Source of the DNA: Nocardia africana NBRC 100379
Lineage (GTDB): Bacteria; Actinomycetota; Actinomycetes; Mycobacteriales; Mycobacteriaceae
DNA length: 64,000 nucleotides
Direction: 5' to 3'
NCBI RefSeq assembly: GCF_001612635.1
Contig: NZ_BDAV01000015.1
Location: 267,865-331,864, forward strand
A program made the position numbers and the translations under genes. The notes beneath the pieces are model-generated. The model made no database searches, had not been told where the DNA came from, and saw only the letters and a list, made by a program, of their open reading frames with translations. This document shows positions 24,982 to 32,887 of the stretch, in pieces (within the stretch, counting starts at the first letter, position 1; each line of letters opens with the position of its first letter).

Positions 24982-25091
24982 ATCCGCAGAGTAGCAGAGA
25001 TGTTTATGAGATGAGATCAATGAACCTTGGCGAGCACATAAATATCTACACGAAGATTTATGTTGCAACGTAAATTTTGGCGGGTTACTGT
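24982..25091. promoter_or_regulatory. Divergent control region with XRE operator-like repeat
   Basis: Leftward: TACTCT six bases before ATG 24981, with TGTTTATGAG at 25001. Rightward: ACATAAAT-N12-ATTTATGT perfect inverted repeat (25036-25063), immediately followed by TTGCAA (25063-25068), a 17-base spacer and TACTGT (25086-25091), a good SigA-type promoter reading toward the small gene at 25181. The repeat abuts the -35 box, fitting repression. Confidence 0.6.
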
Positions 25092-25180
25092 TCGGATGTC
25101 AGCATCACGCGGCCCGGGTATCGCCGTATCGGCGAACTGATCTCGTTGCCCGGCAACAGCTTTCGTGAAGGGAGGGACAT

Positions 25181-25294
25181 ATGGATATCTTGGCTCTGGC
25201 TCAGGCCGGCGCAGGCATCGTGGCCAACCTGGCATTCGCGGCCAATCAGGTGGCGAATCTGGTCGGCATCGTCGTGTCGCTGATTCCGGTGTAA
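25181..25294 (+). CDS. 37-residue hydrophobic peptide
   Basis: Small gene starting at ATG 25181 with a very strong AAGGGAGGG ribosome site and its own promoter (25063-25091) and hairpin terminator (25315). The product begins MDILALAQAGAG and ends VVSLIPV; it is almost uncharged (one Asp), rich in Ala, Val, Leu, Ile with Gln/Asn on one face, and would form a membrane-inserting helix. Candidates are a type I toxin, a bacteriocin-like or holin-like peptide, or a signalling peptide. No known family recognised. Confidence 0.6.
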   Translation: MDILALAQAGAGIVANLAFAANQVANLVGIVVSLIPV

Positions 25295-25314
25295 CCGGAA
25301 TCAGACGCGCCGCG

Positions 25315-25361
25315 CCCGGCCCTCGTGGCACTCCACTGTGCATCCCCTCGCGAGGGCCGGG
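25315..25361 (+). terminator. Hairpin terminator after the small peptide gene
   Basis: Perfect 11-bp stem (CCCGGCCCTCG / CGAGGGCCGGG) with a 25-base loop, starting 20 bases after the peptide stop codon. Confidence 0.55.
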
Positions 25362-25672
25362 TCCTGCGGCCGCTCCAACTATCAAACGGCCGACTTTGTT
25401 GCTGCGCAGGCGGTATGGACACCGGCCCACATCGCCGCAGTCGCCCTGATTTCAATGAGGCCGGGATTCGTATAGCCCGGCGACGACGTAAATCGTCGCA
25501 AGCCGGTGCTTCCCTCGATCAAATCCCCTGATTCTGCAGCGGCGCCGCTTCCACTCGTCCGTATCGCGACCGGCCACGCAGAAGTCATCCTCTTTCAGCC
25601 CTCCGCGCTCGCCAGGCGTTCCGCGCGCACTGCCGTTGAACAGCGCGTGGGCGACTCAGCCCAAGGAGTCTC
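25362..25672. other. Gene-free stretch before the cutinase gene
   Basis: 310 bases with no supported gene. It contains a short repeat GCGACG/CGTCGC near 25480 and must hold the promoter of the following conjugation genes, although no clear boxes are seen. Confidence 0.4.
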
Positions 25673-27028
25673 GTGTATCCAATTGCCAGCCGCGACCACG
25701 ACGACCGTGACACCGTCGCTTCCAGGGGCCGAGAGCGGCTGCGGAAGAGCCAGCTCGTCGACCACCGTCCGCTACACACCCGAATAACCAGTGATCGTTT
25801 GCGCCGCGGACCCGTCCGAGCGGTGGGTGTGGTGGCATTCACCGCGGCGACAGTGTTGATGGCTTCGGCCTACGCTAACGCCGAACCGCCTGATGCGGGC
25901 CCGTCATGCCCCGATCTCTACGTGTTCGGTGTACAGGGCACGTCCGAATCGAGCCGCACCGCCGACCCGCAGTCGACGACGGGAATGGTCGGCCAGATCT
26001 TCGGCTCGATCACCCATGACGGAACGATCGGCTACCAGGAGATCGGCTACGACGCCGCGTTCGGCGGCGCGCCGGGCACCGGTCCAGGCCAGAGCACATT
26101 CACCGCCTCCGCGTCCGAGGCCGGGCAGAAACTGGGCGACGCCGCAACAAGCTTTCATGCTCAGTGCCCGGCAACCCGTATCGGGTTCGTCGCATTCTCC
26201 CAAGGTGCGGGTGTCGTGTCTGATTTCGCTCGTGACGTCGGTGCCGGGCGTACCTCGATCCCGCCCGACCGCGTCGCGGGCGTCGCTGTTCTCTCGGACT
26301 GGACGAGGCCCCCTGGTGCAGAACCGATTCCTGGCCGGCCCGGCCAGACCAGCACAGACCCAGTTCCCGGAACCGAGGCGACCGCCAGCAGCCAAGTGCA
26401 GTTTCGACCCGTTCCCTCCACGGCCGGAATTGCCCCGAACATAGAAGATTTCGGTGATCTGACCGGGCACGTTGTCGAAATCTGCATCCCCGGCGACCTC
26501 TCCTGCGATGCTCCACCACACGCACAGCTCCTGCGCGCCGCAGGCGGAGTCGTCGCCCAGGCCGACCTCCACGACCCGATCGCCGCAGTCGGCACACTGG
26601 CAGCCACAGCCTCGGCAGCGGTATCGAACGCAGCCACAACGGCAGTCCTCGATGACGTCCAGATCGATCAAGGACAGGTTAATTACCTTCCTGCGGAGAC
26701 GATTTCGGCGCGCATCGCCGACGGCGCCGACCCCCGGAACGGCACCCCTACGCCGCAGCAACAGCAAGACGCGGCAGCCCGAATCGCCCAGGTCGCGGCT
26801 GCGGTCGCCGCAGACCCGCTGGGGCAGATTCCCCGGCTGGCCGGTCAGATCGGTGCCGCCATCGACGACAACCTCGCAGCCAACGCCGACTTGGCCAACC
26901 CGGCAACGCTGGCCCGCTATGCCGGTGTTGTAGCCAACCACACCGGCTACGCCAACTCCGGCGACACCCAGCGTGTCGCGACCTGGCTCGACGCACTCTC
27001 GCACGACATCGGGCAGGCGGCACCATGA
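25673..27028 (+). CDS. Cutinase-family serine hydrolase, secreted
   Basis: 451 residues from GTG 25673 with AAGGAG four bases before. A long basic cytoplasmic stretch (about 1-47) precedes a signal/anchor helix (AVGVVAFTAATVLMASAYANA, to about 70). The cutinase domain starts CPDLYVFGVQGT, has nucleophile VAFSQGAGV (Ser about 176; first Gly of GYSQG is Ala), and CIPGDLSC carries the catalytic Asp between two Cys. The C-terminal 150 residues are helical and unknown. Cutinases on actinobacterial conjugative plasmids probably act on envelope lipids of donor or recipient (inference). Confidence 0.8.
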   Translation: MYPIASRDHDDRDTVASRGRERLRKSQLVDHRPLHTRITSDRLRRGPVRAVGVVAFTAATVLMASAYANAEPPDAGPSCPDLYVFGVQGTSESSRTADPQSTTGMVGQIFGSITHDGTIGYQEIGYDAAFGGAPGTGPGQSTFTASASEAGQKLGDAATSFHAQCPATRIGFVAFSQGAGVVSDFARDVGAGRTSIPPDRVAGVAVLSDWTRPPGAEPIPGRPGQTSTDPVPGTEATASSQVQFRPVPSTAGIAPNIEDFGDLTGHVVEICIPGDLSCDAPPHAQLLRAAGGVVAQADLHDPIAAVGTLAATASAAVSNAATTAVLDDVQIDQGQVNYLPAETISARIADGADPRNGTPTPQQQQDAAARIAQVAAAVAADPLGQIPRLAGQIGAAIDDNLAANADLANPATLARYAGVVANHTGYANSGDTQRVATWLDALSHDIGQAAP

Positions 27029-27963
27029 TGAACCCGACTTTCCTCTACGGTCGCCCGAAACTCCCCGACCGCGTGTGCGCACCTAGACGAGCCGCAACAG
27101 CGCCGAACGACCCGCACACGGACGACGTGCTGCTGCGTCGCTCTATCCGAGCTGCGGCCACCGTAAGCCTGACCGAAGACGAATTCGTCCGCCGCGTCCG
27201 CGCGTCTGGAACGAAGCTGGAAGCTCACTTCGACCACAGCGGAGTCGGTGGCCTCGACAGTGTCGGCGGGATCATCGGTTACACCGCACGATGGCGAGAC
27301 CACGGGCTTCTCAAACAACCAGTCACCGACAAGGCGCTGTCAGCAGACACGCGCCTATCCGAACTGCGCTGTGGGTGGCGGACCGGGCCGGAGGCCCAGA
27401 TGATGGCCTTGGCGCAATGGTCGCATCCGGGTGGATGCCCGGTCGCCACTCGGGACACGATCCGCCTGACCGAACCGCGGCTGTGGGTGCGAGGACTCAA
27501 CGACGCCTTCGATTTCCAGGCAGGCCTCCTGGAATTCCGGCCGCATGAGGCAGCTGCGTGGGCATGGGCGGGGGCCCGCCTGGCTGGTGTGACCGCACTG
27601 TGGGCACAACGCTTCGAATCCGGAGCAGGGCCGATTACCGCCGCATCCGAAGTGCTCGCCATTTTGACCTGGCGTCCCCGCGCGCGACAGCGACCGACAC
27701 ACCCGGGCTCTGCCTGCGACCTCGGTCGCGCAGCCTATGTCCTGGGCCACCTCGGGTCAACGGACACGATGCGCGAATGGCTGCTCTACGGCCAGATCAT
27801 CGCCAGTATCCGTGCGGTCACCCGCGCCTGCCGCGACCGAGGCGAGCTGAAGACCGCATCGGCATTGCAGCACACCGTTGTCCGCCCACTCATCCACGTA
27901 CGCAACGCGTTCCAGACCGAGAGCGGTCTGTCCGAATCCCTCGACGAGGGGCCGCGGCCGTGA
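27025..27963 (+). CDS. Conjugation-associated protein with relaxase-accessory-like domain
   Basis: 312 residues; ATG overlaps the cutinase stop. Residues about 35-115 (VLLRRSIRAAATVSLTEDEF, GIIGYTARWRDH, LSELRCGW) resemble the domain found C-terminal in actinobacterial mobilisation/relaxase proteins, but no relaxase His triad or catalytic Tyr region is present. The rest is helical with LGRAAYVLGHLGSTDTM. Possibly a DNA-processing accessory factor; not certain. Confidence 0.5.
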   Translation: MMNPTFLYGRPKLPDRVCAPRRAATAPNDPHTDDVLLRRSIRAAATVSLTEDEFVRRVRASGTKLEAHFDHSGVGGLDSVGGIIGYTARWRDHGLLKQPVTDKALSADTRLSELRCGWRTGPEAQMMALAQWSHPGGCPVATRDTIRLTEPRLWVRGLNDAFDFQAGLLEFRPHEAAAWAWAGARLAGVTALWAQRFESGAGPITAASEVLAILTWRPRARQRPTHPGSACDLGRAAYVLGHLGSTDTMREWLLYGQIIASIRAVTRACRDRGELKTASALQHTVVRPLIHVRNAFQTESGLSESLDEGPRP

Positions 27964-28697
27964 TCCGCACCGACAAACCCAGAGGCAGTGTGATCGCGCG
28001 AGGGCTGCACCTGTCGCCAGATAGGAAGGACCACCGAACGCGGCGAGTAGGGGCTGGTCCGGAAACACAGACCAGGCGGACAGGGGCCTACCCGTCGCCT
28101 GTCCCGGTCACGCTCAGGGATCTTCCATGTCACACCGTGTCGGCGGTTGTTGCGGCGCGATGCGTGTGCGGCGATGTCGAATGCGGCGTCGTGGTAGTAA
28201 GTTTCGGCGCCGACGGTGCGGTCGAGAGTGTCGGGCTGTGCGACCGACACCACCGCGTAGTGGTGTGTGCGATTTCCCCGCATGCCATCTCGGCCGTGCT
28301 GATCGTGGTCGGCTCCGTTCAAGCCGCGACGACCCACATCTCGCTCGCGGACGCGATCGCCGAAAGCCTTGCCCCCATGGCGATTGTGGTCTCAGCGACG
28401 ATCTACATGCCCACTCTGCGCAGTGGGCGATGGATGGAGCTGTCCGCCCAGGGAACGCTGGACGGAATTCTGGCACCGGCCTCTCGACATGCGTCGTGTC
28501 GGCATGGCGACTCATCCCGAGTAGGGAAACCTACGCAGGAAAGCGTGGGGATGCACCGGCTGCTGGGCGTTCGGTGCACCGAACTGGCCAGCGGGGAGTC
28601 CTGGGCATACTCGCTCGGGGACATCGACGGTTCCGCCGCCCCCGATTCGATCGGGGCCCGGTGGCGGAGCGTCGTGCGTGCGGGTGATGCGTCGTGA
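27960..28697 (+). CDS. Hypothetical protein
   Basis: 245 residues from GTG 27960, overlapping the previous stop. Not recognised. Basic N-terminus; Cys cluster AARCVCGDVECG near residue 62-73; two short hydrophobic stretches (CAISPHAISAVLIVVGSV and APMAIVVSATIYM). The next gene starts at its stop codon. Confidence 0.5.
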   Translation: MIRTDKPRGSVIARGLHLSPDRKDHRTRRVGAGPETQTRRTGAYPSPVPVTLRDLPCHTVSAVVAARCVCGDVECGVVVVSFGADGAVESVGLCDRHHRVVVCAISPHAISAVLIVVGSVQAATTHISLADAIAESLAPMAIVVSATIYMPTLRSGRWMELSAQGTLDGILAPASRHASCRHGDSSRVGKPTQESVGMHRLLGVRCTELASGESWAYSLGDIDGSAAPDSIGARWRSVVRAGDAS

Positions 28698-28901
28698 ATG
28701 CCTCCCATCGGGGCGGTGGCGATCCCGGCAGCGATCGCGACCGGAATCGTCGGAGCCAACGTCGGCCTGGCCTGGTGGGCACACCGTCCCCGCCGGCCAG
28801 GGGAACGCGCGGAGCGGCCGACACGCCGGCTCTGCCAGTCGCCGGATCCGAACGCGGTGCGGCCCTCGGCAGTATCGGAGTGGGCAGGGAGCCGACGATG
28901 A
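28698..28901 (+). CDS. Small membrane-anchored hypothetical protein
   Basis: 67 residues. ATG begins directly after the upstream TGA. One hydrophobic segment (IGAVAIPAAIATGIVGANVGLAWWA, residues about 4-28) followed by a basic tail (HRPRRPGERAERPTRR). Its TGA overlaps the next ATG (ATGA), so it sits in a tightly coupled chain, which supports expression. Confidence 0.5.
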   Translation: MPPIGAVAIPAAIATGIVGANVGLAWWAHRPRRPGERAERPTRRLCQSPDPNAVRPSAVSEWAGSRR

Positions 28902-30010
28902 ACCCATACCGAACCCCTGATGCCAAGACCGGGGCCGTGATGTCACGAGTCCGCCAAGAGGAGTCGGCGCCCTGGGTCCTGGCCGACGCCACCTCGGATT
29001 CGACACCCACTGTAATCGCGGAAGGAGCACGGCCCCGTCAGCATTCCAGGTTAGGGCGGACCCGGATCTGCGTAAACCGTGCCGTAGAGGCCCAGATAGC
29101 CCAGACCGTGACGGCCTGCGCGGGCCAGAGCGAGCCACAGGCGCGCACGATCTGGATGCCGAACGGTGTTCAGCTGCGATGTGTCACGACACCAGTGCTG
29201 GGGCCGGACAACGTTGTTCACGCTGTGCAGGCGTGGGCCGGAGCGCGTACGTTGGAGCCTCCGCCACGTCCGACAGTCGCCCCACTGACTTGGGATCCGT
29301 TCACGGGGGATGCTCGCACGACTGGCGCGCTGGAGCAGCTGCTCGACAGCACCTATTCCGGTAGCGGTGTGCGCACGATGCCGGATCTGATGCGGCACCT
29401 CGATCGGTTCGACGATCGCCTTGGGCTGCTGGCGCTGTTCGGGGATCGCGCGGATGCCAGGATGTGGTCGGGCGTTGCTGTGACCGCCGGGGCAGCGACG
29501 GGATGTCGTCGCCACATCCGCATAGTCGCGAGGCGATGTGGACAGGGCCGGTCGTCGATCATCCGGGCGGTTGCGCACGACATCAGCGCCAGCGGGCCCG
29601 CAGTCGCACCGACACTGCCCGAGATGCTGTTGCGGCACATCCCGGTCGCTGACCACCACGCGATCGCCGTGGTGGACCTGCGCACCGGCCTGATCCACGA
29701 ATGGATCGTCCCCGGCGAGGGGATCTTGGCTCGCTGGGTCGGTGAACGGCCCCACCTGCATCCCGACGACAAACCCGTCATCTTCGATACCCGTCGTCGG
29801 TTACACGACGGAAAACGACGCTGCCACAACGCATTCCGGATTCGCTTCTCCGGCTCGAAGTGGCTGTACGTCTGTGCGTCATGGACAGCCTTCTCAGTTG
29901 GTCCGTGGCCGCAGGTGTTGCTCGACGTGACATCGACGGCACCCGTGCCCACTTCCGTGGGCTCCGGTTCTAGCGCAGATTCCAGCATCGGACAGGAAGG
30001 CAGACGATGA
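28898..30010 (+). CDS. Hypothetical protein, DUF5593/GAF-like
   Basis: 370 residues from ATG 28898. The N-terminal part has RARTIWMPNG-like motifs; the middle PPRPTVAPLTWDPFTGD / LLDSTYSGSG matches linkers seen in nocardial proteins annotated DUF5593. The C-terminal half contains WIVPGEGILARWVGERPHLHPDDKPVIFD and FRIRFSGSKWLYV, with a PAS/GAF-like beta pattern. Stop overlaps the FAD oxidoreductase ATG. Possible sensory or ligand-binding role; uncertain. Confidence 0.55.
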   Translation: MNPYRTPDAKTGAVMSRVRQEESAPWVLADATSDSTPTVIAEGARPRQHSRLGRTRICVNRAVEAQIAQTVTACAGQSEPQARTIWMPNGVQLRCVTTPVLGPDNVVHAVQAWAGARTLEPPPRPTVAPLTWDPFTGDARTTGALEQLLDSTYSGSGVRTMPDLMRHLDRFDDRLGLLALFGDRADARMWSGVAVTAGAATGCRRHIRIVARRCGQGRSSIIRAVAHDISASGPAVAPTLPEMLLRHIPVADHHAIAVVDLRTGLIHEWIVPGEGILARWVGERPHLHPDDKPVIFDTRRRLHDGKRRCHNAFRIRFSGSKWLYVCASWTAFSVGPWPQVLLDVTSTAPVPTSVGSGSSADSSIGQEGRR

Positions 30011-31368
30011 GCGTACTCGGCGCCCCACGGAAGGGCACAGCAGTGGTGATCGGCGGCAGTATTGCGGGGACGCTCGCCGCCTGGGCCCTGAGCGGATACG
30101 CGGAACTCGTCATCGTGGTCGAACGTGACTCCCTGCCCACTCGTCCCCGGTTTCGCAGTGGTGTCCCACAAGGCATGCACGCGCATCTGCTCCTGCCGGG
30201 CGGACTGTACGCGCTCGAAAGGATCATGCCGGGCATTCGGGCGGAACTGCTCGCGGCCGGGGCGACCCCGATCCGTATGAGCAACGACCTGCGTTGGCTG
30301 ACACCGGCGGGATGGCTCGCCAAACATCAACCCGAGGGCACGCTGTTGTCCTGCACGAGGCCGGTCATCGACCACGCCATTGGACGTCGCGTGTACGGCG
30401 AGTCTGGCCAGCAGTCGATTGATGGCACCGAGATCCGGTTCGTAGAGGGCGCTGAGGTCGTCGGGCTCGTCGGATCCCCTCGTGAAGTGACGGGCGTGCG
30501 AATCCGCCGACGGGGCAATGTCACCGAGTTCCATCAGCCTGCTGAAATGGTCGTGGACGCCTCCGGCCGCTCCACCAAGATGGCCCGGTGGCTCACCGAG
30601 ATCGGATGTGTCCCGATCCCGACCAAGACAGTTGATCCGGGTGTCGCCTATAGCACAAGGATCTTTCACCGCCCGCCCGGCATCCGCGACTTCCAGGCGC
30701 TCTACATACAAGCAACAGCCACGCAACCGTGGACGGGCGCCCTGCTGCCGGTGGAGGACGACCGGTGGATAGTGTCCCTCGGCGGAATGCGCGGGCACGA
30801 ACCAGAGCCGGGCCCAACCGGGTTCGCGAAGATGTTGGAACAGTTGCGTTTACGGGCGCCGGTGTTCACCGACACAGTCGGTGGCGCAGTCCCGGTCGAC
30901 GACCGGGTCCACGGCATGCGCCCGGGCAGCAGTGTCCGCCACGCTTACCATCATCGCTCCACCCCCGCTGGGCTCGTCGGCATAGGTGACGCGCACACGA
31001 GCGAGGACCCTGTCTACGGCCACGGCATGACCATAGCGATCAAATGCGCGCTGGCTTTGCGGGCGGCAGTGCGCAGCCGCGGCGGTATCGGTCACAGTGC
31101 CGCCCGAGTTGCCTGCCGTCGGATCGGTGCGGCCTCCTTCGATTCTTGGCTGATGGCTGCAGCTGAGGACATCCGTTATCCAGGCACGACCGGCGGACCA
31201 TCGGGCCGCAGTCTGGCTGTCGCACAACGAGTTCGGGATCGAATCCTGAAGCGGGCGACCGTCGACGCGACGGTCGCCGCGGCCTTCGAACAGACGGTGT
31301 CACTGCGGCGGCGTACCGCGTTGCTGCGCCCCGACGTGCTGCTGTCGCTGTCGGCAGGAGATCGTTGA
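30007..31368 (+). CDS. FAD-dependent oxidoreductase, geranylgeranyl-reductase-like
   Basis: 453 residues. Rossmann motif AVVIGGSIAGTLAAW at about 12-26, FAD ERDSLPTRPRFRSGVPQGMHAHLLLPGG, VVDASGRSTKMARWL near 180, and GIGDAHTSEDPVYGHGMTIAIKCA near 325, typical of the p-hydroxybenzoate hydroxylase fold. HAHLLLPGGL is characteristic of the actinobacterial subfamily often placed beside tailoring enzymes. Part of a coupled run with DUF5593-like and MpaB-type genes. Substrate unknown. Confidence 0.8.
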   Translation: MSVLGAPRKGTAVVIGGSIAGTLAAWALSGYAELVIVVERDSLPTRPRFRSGVPQGMHAHLLLPGGLYALERIMPGIRAELLAAGATPIRMSNDLRWLTPAGWLAKHQPEGTLLSCTRPVIDHAIGRRVYGESGQQSIDGTEIRFVEGAEVVGLVGSPREVTGVRIRRRGNVTEFHQPAEMVVDASGRSTKMARWLTEIGCVPIPTKTVDPGVAYSTRIFHRPPGIRDFQALYIQATATQPWTGALLPVEDDRWIVSLGGMRGHEPEPGPTGFAKMLEQLRLRAPVFTDTVGGAVPVDDRVHGMRPGSSVRHAYHHRSTPAGLVGIGDAHTSEDPVYGHGMTIAIKCALALRAAVRSRGGIGHSAARVACRRIGAASFDSWLMAAAEDIRYPGTTGGPSGRSLAVAQRVRDRILKRATVDATVAAAFEQTVSLRRRTALLRPDVLLSLSAGDR

Positions 31369-31369
31369 G

Positions 31370-32629
31370 ATGCATAGGTTGACCGATCGTGTGCCATATC
31401 CGCCATTTCTGACCGCGCGCCCGCTCTCGTTCGCGATGCGGCACCTGGCCCCGGGCGATGTTCGCGTCACTGCGGAACAACGTGGCGCGTATCTGCGGCA
31501 ATGGACACGCTGCGGTGATCCCGAAGCCGACGCTGTCGCGAATATGTTCGCGCGCTTGCCCACGGGCGAAGGCCGCAGGATGTTCGAAACCGCACTGGAA
31601 GAGGGCATCGACGCGCTCGAGGACCCACCAGTCGAGTTGGTGAAGTTCTTCGCTTCGGTCGACGACATCCCGTACTGGGTCGACCCGGACGAGATCGACC
31701 TCGCGTGCCGCGTGATCGGGCGCACCGGGTTGTTGGGGATCGCTTCACTGGCGATGTTGGCACTGTGCGGCGGCTATCTGGCCAGCCGCGTCACCAAGCC
31801 CCTGGTCCGTACGGGCGAGCTGGAACGGATGGCGCCACGTCGGCTGGCCGAGACCCTGGCGTGGTGGACGGAGGTCACGACGCCGGGAGGGATGGCCCGC
31901 TTCGAGTGCGGGTTCACCACGACGGTTCGTGTGCGGCTCATGCACGCGCTGGTGCGGGCAGGAATGTCACGCCGAGAAGATTGGGATTACGACGCATGGG
32001 ATCACCCGCTCAACGCCTCCCAACTCGCCGGCACCAGCATGCTTTTCGGCTTCGCTCACCTCGCGGGTTCGCGGGCGTGCGGACTGCACATCAGCCCGCG
32101 CGAAAGGCAAGCCGTCTGCAGCTTGTGGCGATGGGTTGCTCACGTGATGGGCGTGCGCCCGGAGATCACGCCCAGCACCGAACGTGACCTGTGGCGGCTG
32201 TTCTTCCTACAGGCCGACTACGAGTTCAGGGCTCCCGACGCCGATTCGCGCCGCCTGGCCCGCGCTCTCGTCGACGCGATCGGCCCCATGATGAGCGGCC
32301 AAGGGACCAGCCGGCTCCACCGGATCCGCCGCGCCGCCACAACCCAGCTCCTGTGCGCCTATGCGCGCCTGCTGCTCGGTGCCCGCAACGCCAACCACCT
32401 CGGCCTGCCGGATCGAAAACTATTCCAAGGCATCGTGATCACCGCCGCTGCGGCGATCACGGCGCTGGACTATCCACGGCGTCTCATTCCCGGCGCGACT
32501 CGCTGGTGCGAGCGCGCCGGACGACGCACCCAGCTCGCGATGACCCACCGGGTCACCCATGCCTGCCGCGCCGACACCACCTACACCAGACACGACCGCG
32601 CCCCCACCCCAGGCACCGGGCGGCCATGA
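31370..32629 (+). CDS. MpaB/Lcp-family (DUF2236) heme oxygenase-like protein
   Basis: 419 residues from ATG 31370, right after the oxidoreductase stop. Family signatures: EADAVANMFARLPTGEG, VDDIPYWVDPDEIDLA, LAETLAWWTEVTTPGG and the helix VRVRLMHALVRAGM, where the His corresponds to the region of the heme ligand in latex clearing protein. Lcp cleaves polyisoprene double bonds; MpaB cuts farnesyl side chains. A role on an isoprenoid or unsaturated lipid is plausible but not shown. Confidence 0.75.
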   Translation: MHRLTDRVPYPPFLTARPLSFAMRHLAPGDVRVTAEQRGAYLRQWTRCGDPEADAVANMFARLPTGEGRRMFETALEEGIDALEDPPVELVKFFASVDDIPYWVDPDEIDLACRVIGRTGLLGIASLAMLALCGGYLASRVTKPLVRTGELERMAPRRLAETLAWWTEVTTPGGMARFECGFTTTVRVRLMHALVRAGMSRREDWDYDAWDHPLNASQLAGTSMLFGFAHLAGSRACGLHISPRERQAVCSLWRWVAHVMGVRPEITPSTERDLWRLFFLQADYEFRAPDADSRRLARALVDAIGPMMSGQGTSRLHRIRRAATTQLLCAYARLLLGARNANHLGLPDRKLFQGIVITAAAAITALDYPRRLIPGATRWCERAGRRTQLAMTHRVTHACRADTTYTRHDRAPTPGTGRP

Positions 32630-32710
32630 CACCGCAAACTTTGATCCGAAAGCGAAATATTCTGCTGGGCAACGCAATTCGTCGCACCCCTAGAGGAAAG
32701 GTAACCGACA

Positions 32711-32887
32711 ATGACGAGCCTCCCACCCGCCGCATCACCGCATCGGGCATCGTGTCCTGCACACTGCACGCAGCTCCTCCCGGGACAAGATCCGGGCCCG
32801 CTGTGCGACACGGCGGCTTCATGTCCTGCGGTGGCGGCTCCGCGCCCACCGCGGAGCGGGCCGTCTACGCTCGGGGTTGCGGCATGA
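32711..32887 (+). CDS. 58-residue Cys-containing peptide coupled to the BVMO gene
   Basis: Starts at ATG 32711 after a GAGGAAAGG ribosome site; stop overlaps the monooxygenase ATG (ATGA at 32884), so translation of the monooxygenase is probably coupled to it. Four Cys at 15, 19, 32 and 38 (CPAHC and LCDTAASC), Pro/Ala-rich otherwise. Not a recognised ferredoxin. It may be a metal or redox peptide, or only a leader that loads ribosomes for the next gene. Confidence 0.45.
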   Translation: MTSLPPAASPHRASCPAHCTQLLPGQDPGPLCDTAASCPAVAAPRPPRSGPSTLGVAA

